Source: Deltaproteobacteria bacterium (GTDB lineage: Bacteria; Myxococcota_A; UBA9160; SZUA-336). Taken from it: DNA of 64,000 nucleotides. This document shows positions 8,624 to 19,289 of the stretch, one piece after another. A model generated the notes under the pieces. The model worked only from the letters and a program-made list of their open reading frames with translations. It was not told the DNA's origin and made no database searches. Positions within the stretch are counted from its first letter, which is position 1. Every line of letters begins with the position of its first letter. The DNA is taken from NCBI GenBank assembly GCA_029261895.1, contig JAJDAK010000091.1, forward strand, positions 1 through 64,000. The letters run 5' to 3'. The position numbers and the translations under genes were made by a program.

Positions 8624-10258
8624 CTAAATCCGGCACTGCAACTGACCGAGTTTCTCCGTGAGCTTCATATTCTCTGAATAGTCGACCGGGCAGTCGACGA
8701 TCGCCACACGGTCATCGGCCAGGGCTTGCTTCAAGGTCGGCAACAGCTCATCGGCACTCTTAACCCGGTAGCCTTTCGCGCCAAAGCTCTCGGCGTATTT
8801 CACAAAATCGGGATTCGTGAAATCTATATTGCTTGAACGGCCAAAGGTGCGATTCTGATGCCATTCGATCAAGCCATACTTACTATCGGTCCAAATCAAA
8901 ATCACGAACGGCGTACCGATGCGAAGCGCGGTTTCAATTTCCTGCGAGTTCATCATAAAACCTGCATCGCCGGTAACGGCCACGACTTTACGTTCGGGAA
9001 ACGCGAGCTTCGCCGCGACCGCACCCGGAACCGCGATTCCCATCGATGCAAAGCCGTTAGAAATAATGCAGGTATTCGGCGCCTCCGCTTCATACATGCG
9101 GGCCATCCACATCTTATGCGCTCCCACGTCGGAAATCGCGATGTCTTCGGCGTCCAGCGCCTGCCGCAGATCCCAGACGATCTTCTGTGGCTTTACCGGA
9201 AAGGACGAATCGGCGGCGAGCGCTTCAAGTTCTTCAACGATCTGCTCACGCAGACCCTTGGCCCAGATCTTGTCGTGCGCTTTGGATTGAGATGCAATCG
9301 CGGGTAGCGCGTCCTTGATATCACCGACGACGCCGACTTCCAAAATATAGTTTTCATCGACTTCCGCGGGCGATGCATCGATGTGAATGATTTTGCGATC
9401 TTTCGTGGCGTGCCAGAGATTCGGTTTATATTCCACCATGTCGAAACCGACGCAGATGATGACGTCGGCGCGGTCAAAGCCACATCCGATATAGTCGTGC
9501 GCTTGTAGACCCGCAGTCCCCAGTGAAAGCGGATGAGAAAACGGGATCGCGCCCTTCGCCATGAAGGTCGTCGCTACCGGAATGTTGAGTCTTTCGGCAA
9601 ACGCCACCAGCTCTTGGCACGCGCCGCCACGGATTACACCGTTGCCGGCCATGACGAGGGGGAAACGTGCGGAGGAAATCACATCAGCCGCCTGTGAAAT
9701 TTTCTTAGGCGATGCTTCCGGAATGGTCGCCCGCTGTACTTTCAGCGGAAGCTTCCCGTCGATTTCAGCCTCGGCAATGTTTTCGGGCAGCTCGACAAAA
9801 CTCACGCCGGGTTTTTCCGCTTCGGCTTGCTTGAATGCTTTGCGAATGATTTCGGGAATGATCTCCGGCTCGCGAACCTGCACGGAGTATTTTGAAATCG
9901 GTTCAAAGAGTCGCACCAGATCCATGTACTGGTGGCTCTCCTTATGCATCCGCAACGTATCGGCCTGCCCCGCGAGCGCAACAACGGGCGCGCGATCCAT
10001 ATTCGCGTCGGCGACGCCCGTAACCAAATTACAGGCACCCGGCCCGAGCGTGGCGAGGCAAACGCCGGCACGGCCGGTAAGCCTGCCGTAGACGTCAGCC
10101 ATGAATGCGGCACCCTGCTCGTGGCGTGTAGTGATGAAGCGGAGCGAGCTGTCGAGCAGCGCGTCCATCACGTCGATGTTCTCTTCGCCCGGAATACCGA
10201 AAATGTACTCCACGCCCTCGTTCTCCAGACATCGTACGAATAGTTCTGCCGCTTTCAT
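8624..10258 (-). CDS. Acetolactate synthase-like thiamine diphosphate enzyme
   Basis: A TPP-dependent decarboxylase/carboligase of the large-subunit acetolactate synthase type, 544 residues from the chosen ATG. That start has a GGGAGG ribosome site; a 20-residue upstream extension lacks family similarity. The catalytic Glu is in TRHEQGA (47), the central FAD/NAD-like domain follows, and the TPP-Mg motif GDAGFMMNSQE lies at about 430-440. The QEIETALRIGTP segment resembles catabolic AlsS-type enzymes more than biosynthetic IlvB, and no ilvN regulatory subunit is adjacent. The product may be acetolactate or another 2-hydroxy-ketone. The linked aldehyde dehydrogenase suggests use in aldehyde or 2-oxoacid catabolism. 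Confidence 0.88.
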   Translation of the reverse strand: MKAAELFVRCLENEGVEYIFGIPGEENIDVMDALLDSSLRFITTRHEQGAAFMADVYGRLTGRAGVCLATLGPGACNLVTGVADANMDRAPVVALAGQADTLRMHKESHQYMDLVRLFEPISKYSVQVREPEIIPEIIRKAFKQAEAEKPGVSFVELPENIAEAEIDGKLPLKVQRATIPEASPKKISQAADVISSARFPLVMAGNGVIRGGACQELVAFAERLNIPVATTFMAKGAIPFSHPLSLGTAGLQAHDYIGCGFDRADVIICVGFDMVEYKPNLWHATKDRKIIHIDASPAEVDENYILEVGVVGDIKDALPAIASQSKAHDKIWAKGLREQIVEELEALAADSSFPVKPQKIVWDLRQALDAEDIAISDVGAHKMWMARMYEAEAPNTCIISNGFASMGIAVPGAVAAKLAFPERKVVAVTGDAGFMMNSQEIETALRIGTPFVILIWTDSKYGLIEWHQNRTFGRSSNIDFTNPDFVKYAESFGAKGYRVKSADELLPTLKQALADDRVAIVDCPVDYSENMKLTEKLGQLQCRI

Positions 10259-10458
10259 GCCCGCCTCCCGTTGATTTCGAATTATGCCTGAGATGCGGGC
10301 TTGGCCTGCTGGTTTCATCGGAAGTGCCCCGGTGCGCTGGACTCATCCTGACAGCAGGCCCGCCATGGGTCGGGAATCGTCAGCTTCGACAGTTCAAGCC
10401 GGTAATCCCTAGCGTCGATGAAAATGGATATAGACCGTTCCCCCCATAGGAACCCCAT

Positions 10459-11124
10459 ATGCCGAAGGCGAGCCCTCCCGACCGAGGGCCTGAATATTGG
10501 GATCGCTTTTACGCCAGCGCGGATGCGTCGTTGGACCTGCCCTCTTCCTTTGCCCAGGAATCCCTGGGTCGGATATCGCCCGATGATCTCCTGATGGAGC
10601 TCGGCTGTGGCAACGGCCGGGATGCGCTCTTTTTCGCAGCCGACGGGGTTCGTGTGCTCGGATGTGATCAATCCGAGACAGCGATTCAGCTGCTAAATGA
10701 ACGCGTCAAAACATTCGAATTCAACCACGCACCTGTCTTCCTCGTTGCAGATTTCGCGCGCCTCGGCGACGAGTACGGCAAGGATTTCGACGTCGTTTAC
10801 TCTCGATTCACATTGCATGCGGTTCCCAAGCAACAGGCGTCGCGCGCACTGCTTTGGTCCCATACCAACTTAAGACCAGGTGGGATGTTGCTCATCGAAG
10901 CGCGTTCCGTCGCGGGGTCGCTTTACGGTAAGGGGCGACCACTCGAACCCGACGCGTTCCTGCACGATGGTCACTATCGTCGCTTTCTGCGCATGAATGA
11001 GCTTTGTAAAGAGCTGCGTGAGATCGGTTTCGAAATCCAGGAGTCGGTAGAATCCGACGGGCTGGCGGTCTACCGAGACGATGACCCGGTGGTGATTCGA
11101 ATCGTCGCATTGCGTCGCGACTAA
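10459..11124 (+). CDS. Class I SAM-dependent methyltransferase
   Basis: This 221-residue protein has the Rossmann methyltransferase motif I (ELGCGNGRD at 47-55), an acidic end of strand 2 in GVRVLGCDQSE, and a later DVVYSRFTLHAV segment matching motif IV. Length and layout fit small-molecule methyltransferases of the Methyltransf_11/25 or TehB-like type. The ATG at 10459 has AGGA eight bases upstream. It points away from the acetolactate synthase gene, with 200 bases between them, and lies 42 bases before serS, so the two may share a transcript. The acceptor substrate is not deducible. Confidence 0.85.
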   Translation: MPKASPPDRGPEYWDRFYASADASLDLPSSFAQESLGRISPDDLLMELGCGNGRDALFFAADGVRVLGCDQSETAIQLLNERVKTFEFNHAPVFLVADFARLGDEYGKDFDVVYSRFTLHAVPKQQASRALLWSHTNLRPGGMLLIEARSVAGSLYGKGRPLEPDAFLHDGHYRRFLRMNELCKELREIGFEIQESVESDGLAVYRDDDPVVIRIVALRRD

Positions 11125-11166
11125 CCGGAGATTTCAGCGGCCGGTTTCACTAGAATCCATTCCCTC

Positions 11167-12432
11167 ATGCTGGATTTGCGCTTCATACGAGAAGAGATCG
11201 ACGCCGTGCGCGCCAACTGCGAACGCCGCGGCGTGACGGTTGATTTGGGTCGGCTGCTCGAATTGGATGAAACGCGGCGAGCCTTGATCGCCGAGCAGCA
11301 GGGCCTCCGAGAACGGCGCAATCAACTCAACCAGGAGATGAAAGGCCGAAAGCCCACGGGTGAGGAACGCGCGCTGGGCAAGCAGTTGAAGGAGCGTGAG
11401 GCACCGCTGGATGACGAGCTCCGTGCCGCTGAAGCAGCACTTCGAGAGCTCCACCATCGCGTCCCCAATATGACGCACCCCGATGCGCCGCTCGGATCCG
11501 AAGATTCCGATCACAAAGAGATCCGGCGTTCTGGAGAACCCACCACTTTCAGCTTTGCGCCGAAGGATCATGTGGAGCTGGGCGAGCTTCACGATCTACT
11601 CGACTTCGAATCCGGCGCCAAGGTAACGGGGCAGAAGTTCTACTTCCTTAAGAATGAGGGCGTGCTGCTCGAGCAGGCTCTGGTGCGTTTCACGCTGGAT
11701 TTCCTGCGCGCGCGGGGATTCACGTTGTTTCAAACCCCAGACTTAGCTCGCGTCGAGGTTGCCGAAGGCACGGGATTCAATCCGCGCGGGGAAGAGAGCC
11801 AGGTTTACTCGATCGCGAATCATGATTTGGTTTTGATTGGCACGGCTGAAATCACGCTCGGTGGCCTGCACGCAGATGAGATTTTTGAAACTGACTCACT
11901 ACCGCGACGCTACGCAGGCTTGTCGCATTGCTTCCGCACCGAAGCCGGAGCATCGGGTCGTGCGGGCAAGGGTCTGTATCGTGTGCATCAATTCACCAAG
12001 GTGGAGATGTTTGTGTTCTGCACGCCAGAACAATCCGCTGATTTTCACGAAGAGTTGGTCTCGATCGAGGAAGAGATTTTCAAAGCGCTCGAAATTCCGT
12101 TTCGGGTCGTCGATGTTTGCAGCGGTGACCTAGGCGGTCCCGCGTACCGAAAATACGACCTCGAAGCCTGGATGCCGAGCCGCGGTGAAAACGGTGATTG
12201 GGGCGAGATTACCAGCACCTCAAACTGCACCGACTATCAGGCCCGACGATTAAAGGTTCGCTACCGCGATCCAGCGACGGAGAAGCCCGCGTTCGCCCAT
12301 ATGTTGAACGGCACGGCGATCGCGGTTTCGCGCGCCATCATTGCGGTTCTCGAGAACCACCAGCAGGAAGACGGTTCGATTCGCATCCCGAAGCAGCTTC
12401 AGCCCTATACCGGCTTCGATACGATCGGCTAG
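11167..12432 (+). CDS. serS: Seryl-tRNA synthetase
   Basis: This class II aminoacyl-tRNA synthetase charges tRNA-Ser with serine. Residues 1-100 form the tRNA-binding coiled-coil arm, rich in Glu, Arg and Leu. The core contains TAEIT (226-230), motif 2 with FRTEAGASGR and RVHQFTKVE (256-280), and motif 3 near 375-400, where SRAIIAVLENHQQEDGS is followed by IRIPKQLQPYTG. Its 421 residues are normal for bacterial SerRS. Its stop overlaps the stop of the convergent MgtC/DUF4010 gene by four bases. Confidence 0.98.
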   Translation: MLDLRFIREEIDAVRANCERRGVTVDLGRLLELDETRRALIAEQQGLRERRNQLNQEMKGRKPTGEERALGKQLKEREAPLDDELRAAEAALRELHHRVPNMTHPDAPLGSEDSDHKEIRRSGEPTTFSFAPKDHVELGELHDLLDFESGAKVTGQKFYFLKNEGVLLEQALVRFTLDFLRARGFTLFQTPDLARVEVAEGTGFNPRGEESQVYSIANHDLVLIGTAEITLGGLHADEIFETDSLPRRYAGLSHCFRTEAGASGRAGKGLYRVHQFTKVEMFVFCTPEQSADFHEELVSIEEEIFKALEIPFRVVDVCSGDLGGPAYRKYDLEAWMPSRGENGDWGEITSTSNCTDYQARRLKVRYRDPATEKPAFAHMLNGTAIAVSRAIIAVLENHQQEDGSIRIPKQLQPYTGFDTIG

Positions 12433-13688
12433 CGCGCGAAGAAGAAGAGCGCCGTGGCTCCCGATGCCGCAATCAATAGAAGACTCGATGCGGTTCGGTA
12501 AACGAAACGCCCGCGCGCAGCAGTAGCCACGATAATCGTTTTTCCGATCGTTGTTGCAATCGCGGCGAGTACGATGCCAAATGCCGCGACCTCGGGCGTA
12601 AGCTCCGCATTGCGAGCCAAGCGTGCGAGCGAGAGCGACGGCGCGTCGGCACCCGCCAGGCCCGCAAATGCGCTAACGGAATAGATAGCGCTATCACCGA
12701 GTAGATCGCGTACAAAGTCGACCAGAACCAGAACAAGCATGTAGACCGATGCGAACTTGAGCGCGGTCATCATCTGCAGCGGGTTCCGTATCTCGGAAGC
12801 TCTAGGCAATATATCGTATGAGTAATGACGCGCGAAACCCAGAAACGTCCCGACGAAGAACATCACCAGCAGCGGCGGCGCGATCATCGGAAGTAGCGAT
12901 GCTTGAACCACCGTGATCACCATCATCATCCGAATGAACGTCATCGCTGCAGCGATGATGAGCTGTAACTCCAACGGCCGGGAATTTTCCAGATCACACG
13001 AGGTGCGGGCGTAGGAGAGAGTCGCGGCGGTGCCAGAGATTAGACCCCCAAGAAAACCATTAACCAGGTGTCGGGAACGACCTCCCGGCACGCGCATGAG
13101 CACGTAACCGACAAACGAAACCCCGGAGATCAATACCACCATGCGCCAGATGTCGCGGGGATGCAGGACATCGACCGCGGGATGGATCGACTCATCGGGA
13201 AGCAGCGGAAAAATGATGCCCGTGATGACCAAGAATCGAACCAATGTTTCCATGTCGATCGGCGAAAGCAAATTCGCCAAATGGTGTAGCGCTCGCTTCG
13301 AGCGCAACAACGCGACCATGCCGATGGTGATCGCACTCGCGACCAGAATTTGGCCCGATTGCGCCAGCGCACCAATCGCAAAGGTACAAAGCCCGGCCAT
13401 CTCGGTCGTGTAACCCGGGTCGCCCCGGTGTTCGAGCACATGGTGATACCGAAGCACGAGGAAGGTCGTGGTGGCGAGAAAGAGCGCGCCCGACATCCAG
13501 GCACCGATCTCGCGGCCGGCCAGCACTGAAAGCGCGCCCGTCAGCGCCAGAAATGCGAACGTTCGAAGACCCGGAAAGTCCTTCTCTTCGACGCGCTCGC
13601 GCTGTGCAACCTGACGCTCAAGTCCGACCAACGCGCCCAAGCAAAGCGCCAGGAACGTAAGAAGTAAAATTTCCCTAGATTCACCCAC
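12429..13688 (-). CDS. MgtC/DUF4010-type integral membrane protein
   Basis: The 419-residue protein has about eleven to twelve hydrophobic segments. The N-terminus (LGALVGLERQ followed by FPGLRTFAFLALTGAL) is the MgtC/SapB signature. The C-terminal half (LISGTAATLSYARTS, IAAAMTFIRMM) matches what I recall of DUF4010. Members are inner-membrane proteins linked to magnesium or ion homeostasis, without a proven transport mechanism. It starts 27 bases after nuoN on the same strand and may be read through from the complex I operon. Its end overlaps serS tail to tail. Confidence 0.85.
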   Translation of the reverse strand: MGESREILLLTFLALCLGALVGLERQVAQRERVEEKDFPGLRTFAFLALTGALSVLAGREIGAWMSGALFLATTTFLVLRYHHVLEHRGDPGYTTEMAGLCTFAIGALAQSGQILVASAITIGMVALLRSKRALHHLANLLSPIDMETLVRFLVITGIIFPLLPDESIHPAVDVLHPRDIWRMVVLISGVSFVGYVLMRVPGGRSRHLVNGFLGGLISGTAATLSYARTSCDLENSRPLELQLIIAAAMTFIRMMMVITVVQASLLPMIAPPLLVMFFVGTFLGFARHYSYDILPRASEIRNPLQMMTALKFASVYMLVLVLVDFVRDLLGDSAIYSVSAFAGLAGADAPSLSLARLARNAELTPEVAAFGIVLAAIATTIGKTIIVATAARGRFVYRTASSLLLIAASGATALFFFAR

Positions 13689-13715
13689 GACCGAGAGGGA
13701 ATTTCGGCAATCGAG

Positions 13716-15275
13716 TCAGGGAAGCATACTTCGTGCGGCTTCACTCACGACAGCGATGACATCTACATCCCAGAAGATGACGAATACGTCATGGGGAAAG
13801 ATACCAAGCACGAACACCGCGGCGGCACATACGAAGAGTACCAGTCGCTCGAAACCGGCCATGGAATCAGGGTCGGCCTCACGCTCCGGATCGCGCATGT
13901 ACATCACGACCGGTATGCGGAGGTAGTAGTAAAGAGATACGGCCGAGTTCAACACGCCGATGATGGCGAGCCAAAGTAAACTGCTATCACCTAACTCGGT
14001 CGACGCCTGAATAGCTGCCTTGAACAGTTGGAACTTGGCCATGAAACCGGCAAACGGAGGAATCCCTGCAAGCGAAAACATGCAGACCGCCATCACAAAG
14101 GCGAGAAATGGTCGCAAAACAGATAGGCCTGCGAGGTCGTCAATCTGATCTTTGTCTTCGTGATCTTTCGCAAGCACGGATATAACGGTGAACGCACCAA
14201 TCGTCATGAACGTGTAAACCAATAGATAGAACATGATGGCGGAGTAGCCGCCGCTGCCTGGAACAATCAAACCAATCAGCAAATAGCCTGCGTGCGCAAT
14301 GCTCGAGTAGGCGAGCATGCGCTTCACATTACGCTGGATCATCGCCATCACATTGCCGACGGTCATCGAGAGTGCAGCGATGACCCACAGCGCGCCGTAG
14401 AGTGACTCGATACCCGGTTGAAGTGCGAGGCTGAGTACACGGAAGAGTGCGCCGAATGCAGCGACTTTAACCGCCGTAGCCATGAATCCACTGACGGTAG
14501 TCGGAGCGCCTTCATAAACATCGGGTGCCCATTGATGGAACGGCACCGCCGCAATCTTGAAGGTGAGCCCGATCAACAGGAGGCCCGCACCGAGCAGGTG
14601 CAATACGCTTTCGGGGTCAAACTTCGTGCCGATTTCCGCGAGTCCAACACTGCCCGTCGCACCATAAAGAAGCGCCATCCCGTAGAGCATCAGACCCGAG
14701 GCAAATGAACCGATGATGAAGTACTTCATCGCTGACTCATTTGAACGCACGGATAAACGTCGAAATCCCGCGAGCGCATAGATGGGAATGCTCATCAGTT
14801 CGAGTGATACGAAGAGCATGATCATATTGGTCGATGCTGCGAGCAGCATCATCCCAAGCACAGATGCCAAAACCAATGCGTAGTACTCGCCGTAATTCGC
14901 GCCAACATCCGCTAGATACCGACCGGATACCAGGATGGTCATAATCGCAGACAGGAGAATCGTCGCGATCAAGAAGTGCGCGGTCCCATCCATGGCGATC
15001 ATCGGATGCGCAGCGTTAAATGCAACCTCGGCCTGTGGCACGCTGAGCTTGCCCAGCGTCAGCATCAACGCGATCGCGAGAAAGATCGTGCTGATAAAGC
15101 TCAGCATGAAACCGATCCAGACCCGCGTTACCGGACGACTCAGGAAACTCTTGCGGCGTGAGAGATACGCCTCGATGATCGGCAAGAGTACTGCGCCTAA
15201 CGCCACCGTGAGGAGCGGAGAAATCGTTCCGAAGTGAAGTTCGGGCGCCGTAAATTCGAGTACCGAAGTCTCCAT
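13716..15275 (-). CDS. nuoN: NADH-quinone oxidoreductase subunit N
   Basis: This 519-residue antiporter-like membrane subunit of complex I has about fourteen hydrophobic helices. Conserved segments include ELMSIPIYALAGF (the key Glu), LTFKIAAVPFHQWAPDVYEG (Lys of TM7) and NVKRMLAYSSIAHAGY (Lys of the broken helix). The protein sits in the inner membrane and helps couple quinone reduction to proton pumping. Its start overlaps the stop of nuoM by one base (TAATG). It is the last nuo gene of the cluster, as in the standard order. Confidence 0.97.
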   Translation of the reverse strand: METSVLEFTAPELHFGTISPLLTVALGAVLLPIIEAYLSRRKSFLSRPVTRVWIGFMLSFISTIFLAIALMLTLGKLSVPQAEVAFNAAHPMIAMDGTAHFLIATILLSAIMTILVSGRYLADVGANYGEYYALVLASVLGMMLLAASTNMIMLFVSLELMSIPIYALAGFRRLSVRSNESAMKYFIIGSFASGLMLYGMALLYGATGSVGLAEIGTKFDPESVLHLLGAGLLLIGLTFKIAAVPFHQWAPDVYEGAPTTVSGFMATAVKVAAFGALFRVLSLALQPGIESLYGALWVIAALSMTVGNVMAMIQRNVKRMLAYSSIAHAGYLLIGLIVPGSGGYSAIMFYLLVYTFMTIGAFTVISVLAKDHEDKDQIDDLAGLSVLRPFLAFVMAVCMFSLAGIPPFAGFMAKFQLFKAAIQASTELGDSSLLWLAIIGVLNSAVSLYYYLRIPVVMYMRDPEREADPDSMAGFERLVLFVCAAAVFVLGIFPHDVFVIFWDVDVIAVVSEAARSMLP

Positions 15276-16939
15276 TACTCCCCCGAACTCCGCGGCGCTT
15301 CACCTTCGGTCGCTGCCTCGACTCGGGTATGAATACGAACACCGGTATAGGCTGCGATATCCACGCCCTTCCGCTCCATCGTCAACAACAGTCCTGAAAC
15401 CGAATTGTGCATCGGCGACAGAAAACTCGAAGGATAGACACCGATCCAGAACATCGGCAGCACCAACGCGACAGCGACAAGCTTTTCCCGCGTGTTCAGA
15501 TCTTGGAGCTTTTGATTCGCCTCGCTCGTCACCGCACCAAAGAACACGCGGCGAACCATCCAGAGCATGTAGACCGCACTCAGAATAACACCACTGGTCG
15601 CAATCACAGCGGCCGGCTTATTGGTGGTAAAGGTGCCGAGCAGGATCAGATACTCGCCGACGAATCCGTTCAGGACTGGAAGACCAATCGAGCTAAAGGT
15701 CGTGATCAAAAAGAACACGGTGAAGACCGGCATCACCTGGGCGATCCCGCCAAAAGAACTGATCTCGCGCGTATGACGCCTCTCGTAGATCATACCCACC
15801 AAAATGAAGAGCGCGCCGGTCGAGATACCATGATTCACCATCTGCAAGACCGCACCCTCGAGACCTTGAATCGTCAGCACGAAGATGCCGAGCATCACCA
15901 AGCCCAGGTGGCTCACCGAAGAATAAGCGACCAGCTTCTTGATATCGGTTTGCACCATCGCCACCAGCGCGCCGTATACGATGCCGATCAAGCAGAGGCC
16001 GATAAGCCATGGCGCTGCTTCCAACGTCGCCTGGGGGAAAAGTGGCAGCGCGTAACGCAGGAATCCATAGGTGCCCAGCTTTAGCAGCACGCCTGCGAGA
16101 ATCGCCGAACCCGCGGTCGGAGCTTCAACGTGCGCATCGGGCAACCAGGTGTGGAACGGAAAGAGCGGAACTTTGATCGCAAACGCCAACGCGAACGCAA
16201 GGAAGAGCCAACGCTGATTCTGCCACCAGATCGAACCGTCGGTGTGGAGCACGGTGTCCAGGATGCCTTTCGCACCGTTCCAGCCGATGTAATCGAAATT
16301 GAGTACGCCACCGAACTCCTGATAGTGAAGAAATGCCAGAATCAGAATCGCAACGAGCATCAGGAGACTGCCGACCATGGTGTAGATGAAGAATTTCATG
16401 GTGGCGTAAATACGACGGGGGCCGCCCCAGATCCCGATCAAGAAATACATCGGGATCAGCATGACCTCCCAGAAAACGTAGAAGAGAAACATATTGAGCG
16501 AGAGAAACGCGCCCATCATGCCGCATTGAAGTAGCAACATGAAAAATACGTACTGCTTGACGCGAGACGCGATATCGGTCCACGACGCCAAGAGAATGAC
16601 GGGAAGAAGGAACGCGGTAAGCACGATCAAAAAGAGCGTGATGCCATCAACACCGACGTAGTAGTTGATGCCGAAATCCGGGAGCCAAGGCATATGTTCG
16701 ACGAGTTGCATGCCTGACTTGGACGGATCGAAGGTCTGCCAAAGATCGACAGACAATACGAGTCCGATCATCGAAACGATAAAACCCGCTACGCGCCATA
16801 AGCCGGCTGACACACGACCGCCGAAGAGTCGTGAAAGCATTTCAAGCGTAAGTAGTACACCCAATCCGGCGAGCGGATAAAAGACAATCGCCGAAAGCAA
16901 ATCGATACCGAGCCATTCCAGTGGTTGCGACAGCATCAA
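15275..16939 (-). CDS. nuoM: NADH-quinone oxidoreductase subunit M
   Basis: This 554-residue antiporter-like subunit carries FYVFWEVMLIPMYFLIGIWG (TM5 Glu), FAIKVPLFPFHTWLPDAHVE (TM7 Lys) and DIKKLVAYSSVSHLG (Lys of the broken helix), all classic NuoM signatures. About fourteen membrane helices are visible. The ATG overlaps the nuoL stop as ATGA, so translation is coupled. The C-terminal tail after the last helix is hydrophilic and slightly longer than in E. coli. Confidence 0.97.
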   Translation of the reverse strand: MMLSQPLEWLGIDLLSAIVFYPLAGLGVLLTLEMLSRLFGGRVSAGLWRVAGFIVSMIGLVLSVDLWQTFDPSKSGMQLVEHMPWLPDFGINYYVGVDGITLFLIVLTAFLLPVILLASWTDIASRVKQYVFFMLLLQCGMMGAFLSLNMFLFYVFWEVMLIPMYFLIGIWGGPRRIYATMKFFIYTMVGSLLMLVAILILAFLHYQEFGGVLNFDYIGWNGAKGILDTVLHTDGSIWWQNQRWLFLAFALAFAIKVPLFPFHTWLPDAHVEAPTAGSAILAGVLLKLGTYGFLRYALPLFPQATLEAAPWLIGLCLIGIVYGALVAMVQTDIKKLVAYSSVSHLGLVMLGIFVLTIQGLEGAVLQMVNHGISTGALFILVGMIYERRHTREISSFGGIAQVMPVFTVFFLITTFSSIGLPVLNGFVGEYLILLGTFTTNKPAAVIATSGVILSAVYMLWMVRRVFFGAVTSEANQKLQDLNTREKLVAVALVLPMFWIGVYPSSFLSPMHNSVSGLLLTMERKGVDIAAYTGVRIHTRVEAATEGEAPRSSGE

Positions 16940-18993
16940 ATGCCCCCCACCAAGTAGGCCAAGAATGCGACGCCGCCGATCAACATCACAAACACATAGG
17001 TCTGTGCGAGACCCGTTTGCGCAAACTTGATGCCGTTATCGGCGATGCCACGCACCAACTTCGCGATCCCGTTCACGCCCGCACCGTCGATAATACGCTG
17101 ATCGACCACGCGGAAAAGCAGTGCATCTGACATGCGAATCAACGGCTTGATGATGACCGCGTGGTAGAACTCATCCACGTAGTACTTATTGAGCAGAACC
17201 GTGTGGACATGGCGGAGCTTCTTGGTGAGCCCAGGGACTAGCTCTGTTCGATAGAAGTAGAGGACCGCTGCGAGTCCGGCAGCAACCAGCGCAACAAAGA
17301 CGGCGAGACCGGCCAAACCAAGCTCTTGCCCCAAACTGATGTGGTGTTCCGAAGTCGATACCGTCTCGCTCAAGAAGTGACGCAGGCTGTTCGAATCCGG
17401 CATGCTCATCAACCATTGTCCATAAGCATCGGGGAAGCCCATCACACCACCCGCGAAGACGGAGAGCAGGGCCAAAACAACAAGTGGCCCAACAACGACG
17501 GCAGGCTGTTCCTTCACGTGACTAAACACATCGGCGGAGGCGCGTGTGGGTCCTGTGAAGATCCGAAAGTAGAGTCTCAACATGTAGAAGGAGGTCAAAC
17601 CTGCGGTGAACAACGCCAAGCCCCAGAGAAATTTCGCGCCGGGGACATCGTGATTCAAAAACGCACCCAAGAGAATTTCGTCCTTCGAGAAAAATCCTGA
17701 GAGCGGCGGCGCACCAATAATCGCAAGGACGCCAATCAGGAACACGATGTGCGTCATCGGCATCTTGCGCCGCAGTCCGCCCATCTTGTCCATGTCCTGC
17801 TCGTGATGCATGCCAAGAATCACAGACCCAGCTGCAAGAAAGAGCAGCGCTTTGAAGAACGCGTGCGTGGCTAAGTGGAAGATCGCAGCACTGTAGGAAG
17901 CCATCCCCGCGGCGAGGAACATGTAGCCAAGTTGGCTTACCGTCGAATACGCGAGCACCTTCTTGATGTCTTTTTGTGTAATCGCGATCGTCGCGGCAAA
18001 GAACGCCGTGAGGCCCCCCACCCAAGCGATGGTCGAGAGCGCACCCGGCGCATGGTCGTAGAGAAAGCTCATGCGACACACCATGTAGACACCGGCTGTC
18101 ACCATCGTTGCTGCATGGATTAACGCGGATACGGGCGTCGGCCCGGCCATGGCGTCCGGCAACCAGACGTAGAGTGGAAGCTGAGCGGACTTACCGCACG
18201 CTCCCACGAAGAAGCAGAGACCCGCGACCGTGAGCAATTTCCACGTGGGCACCGCCAATCCGATGGTCGCAAACCATGGGGGTACCGGGACCGTGAGTTC
18301 GGTGAGCTCGCCGATATGGGCTTTCATCTCGAGGAAATCGATGGTCGGATGACCTGCCTGGTAGAACGCCCAGAACAGAATGAAGATGCCGATCAGAAAC
18401 GCGAAGTCTCCGATGCGATTCACCACGAATGCTTTCTGCCCGCACATCGCATTATGGTCTTCGAGATACCAGAATCCGATTAAGAGATAGGAGCAGAGAC
18501 CTACACCCTCCCAACCGACGAAGAGAACCAGCAGGTTGTCGCCAAGCACGAGCATCAGCATCGAGAAGGTGAAGAGATTTAGATAGACGAAGAATCGCTG
18601 AAACCCTTTGTCATCGCGGTGGTCGTCATCCATGTATCCGATGGAATAAATGTGGATCAGCGAGCCGACGCCGGTTACGACCATGACCATTACCGCGGAT
18701 AGCGGGTCAAACAGAAAACTCATCTCGGCTTGAAAACTATGCGAGCCGATCCAGGTATAGACATTGTCGATAAAGAAGCGCCCATCCGGGAATTTTGCAG
18801 TCGCGAGCTCAAGAAACTGTGAAAACGCTACTACGAATGATGCGATGGGTGCCGAGCACGCCACCAGGATGACGATGGACCGCGGCCATTCCTTTCGCGC
18901 GAACATCAGCCAGATGCCAGAGATCAATGCGCCCAGCAGCGGGAAAAGTGGAATGAGGCGCAGATAGTCGTTGGCGTGGCCGTCGTTTACCAT
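16936..18993 (-). CDS. nuoL: NADH-quinone oxidoreductase subunit L
   Basis: The largest antiporter-like subunit, 685 residues. It has [19 protein letters not shown] (TM5 Glu), [20 protein letters not shown] (TM7 Lys) and [19 protein letters not shown]. The long C-terminal part beyond about 520 fits the lateral helix and final TM segment that brace NuoM and NuoN. The N-terminal seven codons overlap nuoK by 7 bases. Length and motifs are normal, so it should be a functional distal proton-pump module. Confidence 0.97.
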   Translation of the reverse strand: MVNDGHANDYLRLIPLFPLLGALISGIWLMFARKEWPRSIVILVACSAPIASFVVAFSQFLELATAKFPDGRFFIDNVYTWIGSHSFQAEMSFLFDPLSAVMVMVVTGVGSLIHIYSIGYMDDDHRDDKGFQRFFVYLNLFTFSMLMLVLGDNLLVLFVGWEGVGLCSYLLIGFWYLEDHNAMCGQKAFVVNRIGDFAFLIGIFILFWAFYQAGHPTIDFLEMKAHIGELTELTVPVPPWFATIGLAVPTWKLLTVAGLCFFVGACGKSAQLPLYVWLPDAMAGPTPVSALIHAATMVTAGVYMVCRMSFLYDHAPGALSTIAWVGGLTAFFAATIAITQKDIKKVLAYSTVSQLGYMFLAAGMASYSAAIFHLATHAFFKALLFLAAGSVILGMHHEQDMDKMGGLRRKMPMTHIVFLIGVLAIIGAPPLSGFFSKDEILLGAFLNHDVPGAKFLWGLALFTAGLTSFYMLRLYFRIFTGPTRASADVFSHVKEQPAVVVGPLVVLALLSVFAGGVMGFPDAYGQWLMSMPDSNSLRHFLSETVSTSEHHISLGQELGLAGLAVFVALVAAGLAAVLYFYRTELVPGLTKKLRHVHTVLLNKYYVDEFYHAVIIKPLIRMSDALLFRVVDQRIIDGAGVNGIAKLVRGIADNGIKFAQTGLAQTYVFVMLIGGVAFLAYLVGGI

Positions 18994-19289
18994 TTGAGCA
19001 GACTCGACTCTTCAATATTCACGGTGTCTCTATTGCGGACCAATGCAATGATGATCGCGAGGCCAACCGCCACTTCGACCGCGGCTACAATGATCACCAT
19101 GAAGACGAAGATCTGACCGTCCAGATTGCCCCATAGTCGACTAAACGCAATCAGCGACAAATTTGCTGCATTCAACATCAGCTCGATGCACATGAACATC
19201 ACGATGACGTTACGGCGAACCAGAACGCCCATGATGCCGATCATGAACAGCACCGCCGCCACCATTTGATAGTGCCAGACGTCAGGCAT
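18987..19289 (-). CDS. nuoK: NADH-quinone oxidoreductase subunit K
   Basis: A 100-residue, three-helix subunit (MrpC-like). It shows the conserved membrane Glu residues in [14 protein letters not shown] (TM2) and in [12 protein letters not shown] (TM3), which form part of the central proton path. Size matches the family exactly. It shares one base with the stop of nuoJ (TAATG) and overlaps nuoL by 7 bases. Confidence 0.97.
   Translation of the reverse strand: MPDVWHYQMVAAVLFMIGIMGVLVRRNVIVMFMCIELMLNAANLSLIAFSRLWGNLDGQIFVFMVIIVAAVEVAVGLAIIIALVRNRDTVNIEESSLLKW

Noticed and set aside
15407..16084. 225-codon plus-strand frame opposite nuoM
   Set aside because: Its His/Gln/Arg-rich product is the usual antisense of membrane-helix codons; nuoM is certain.
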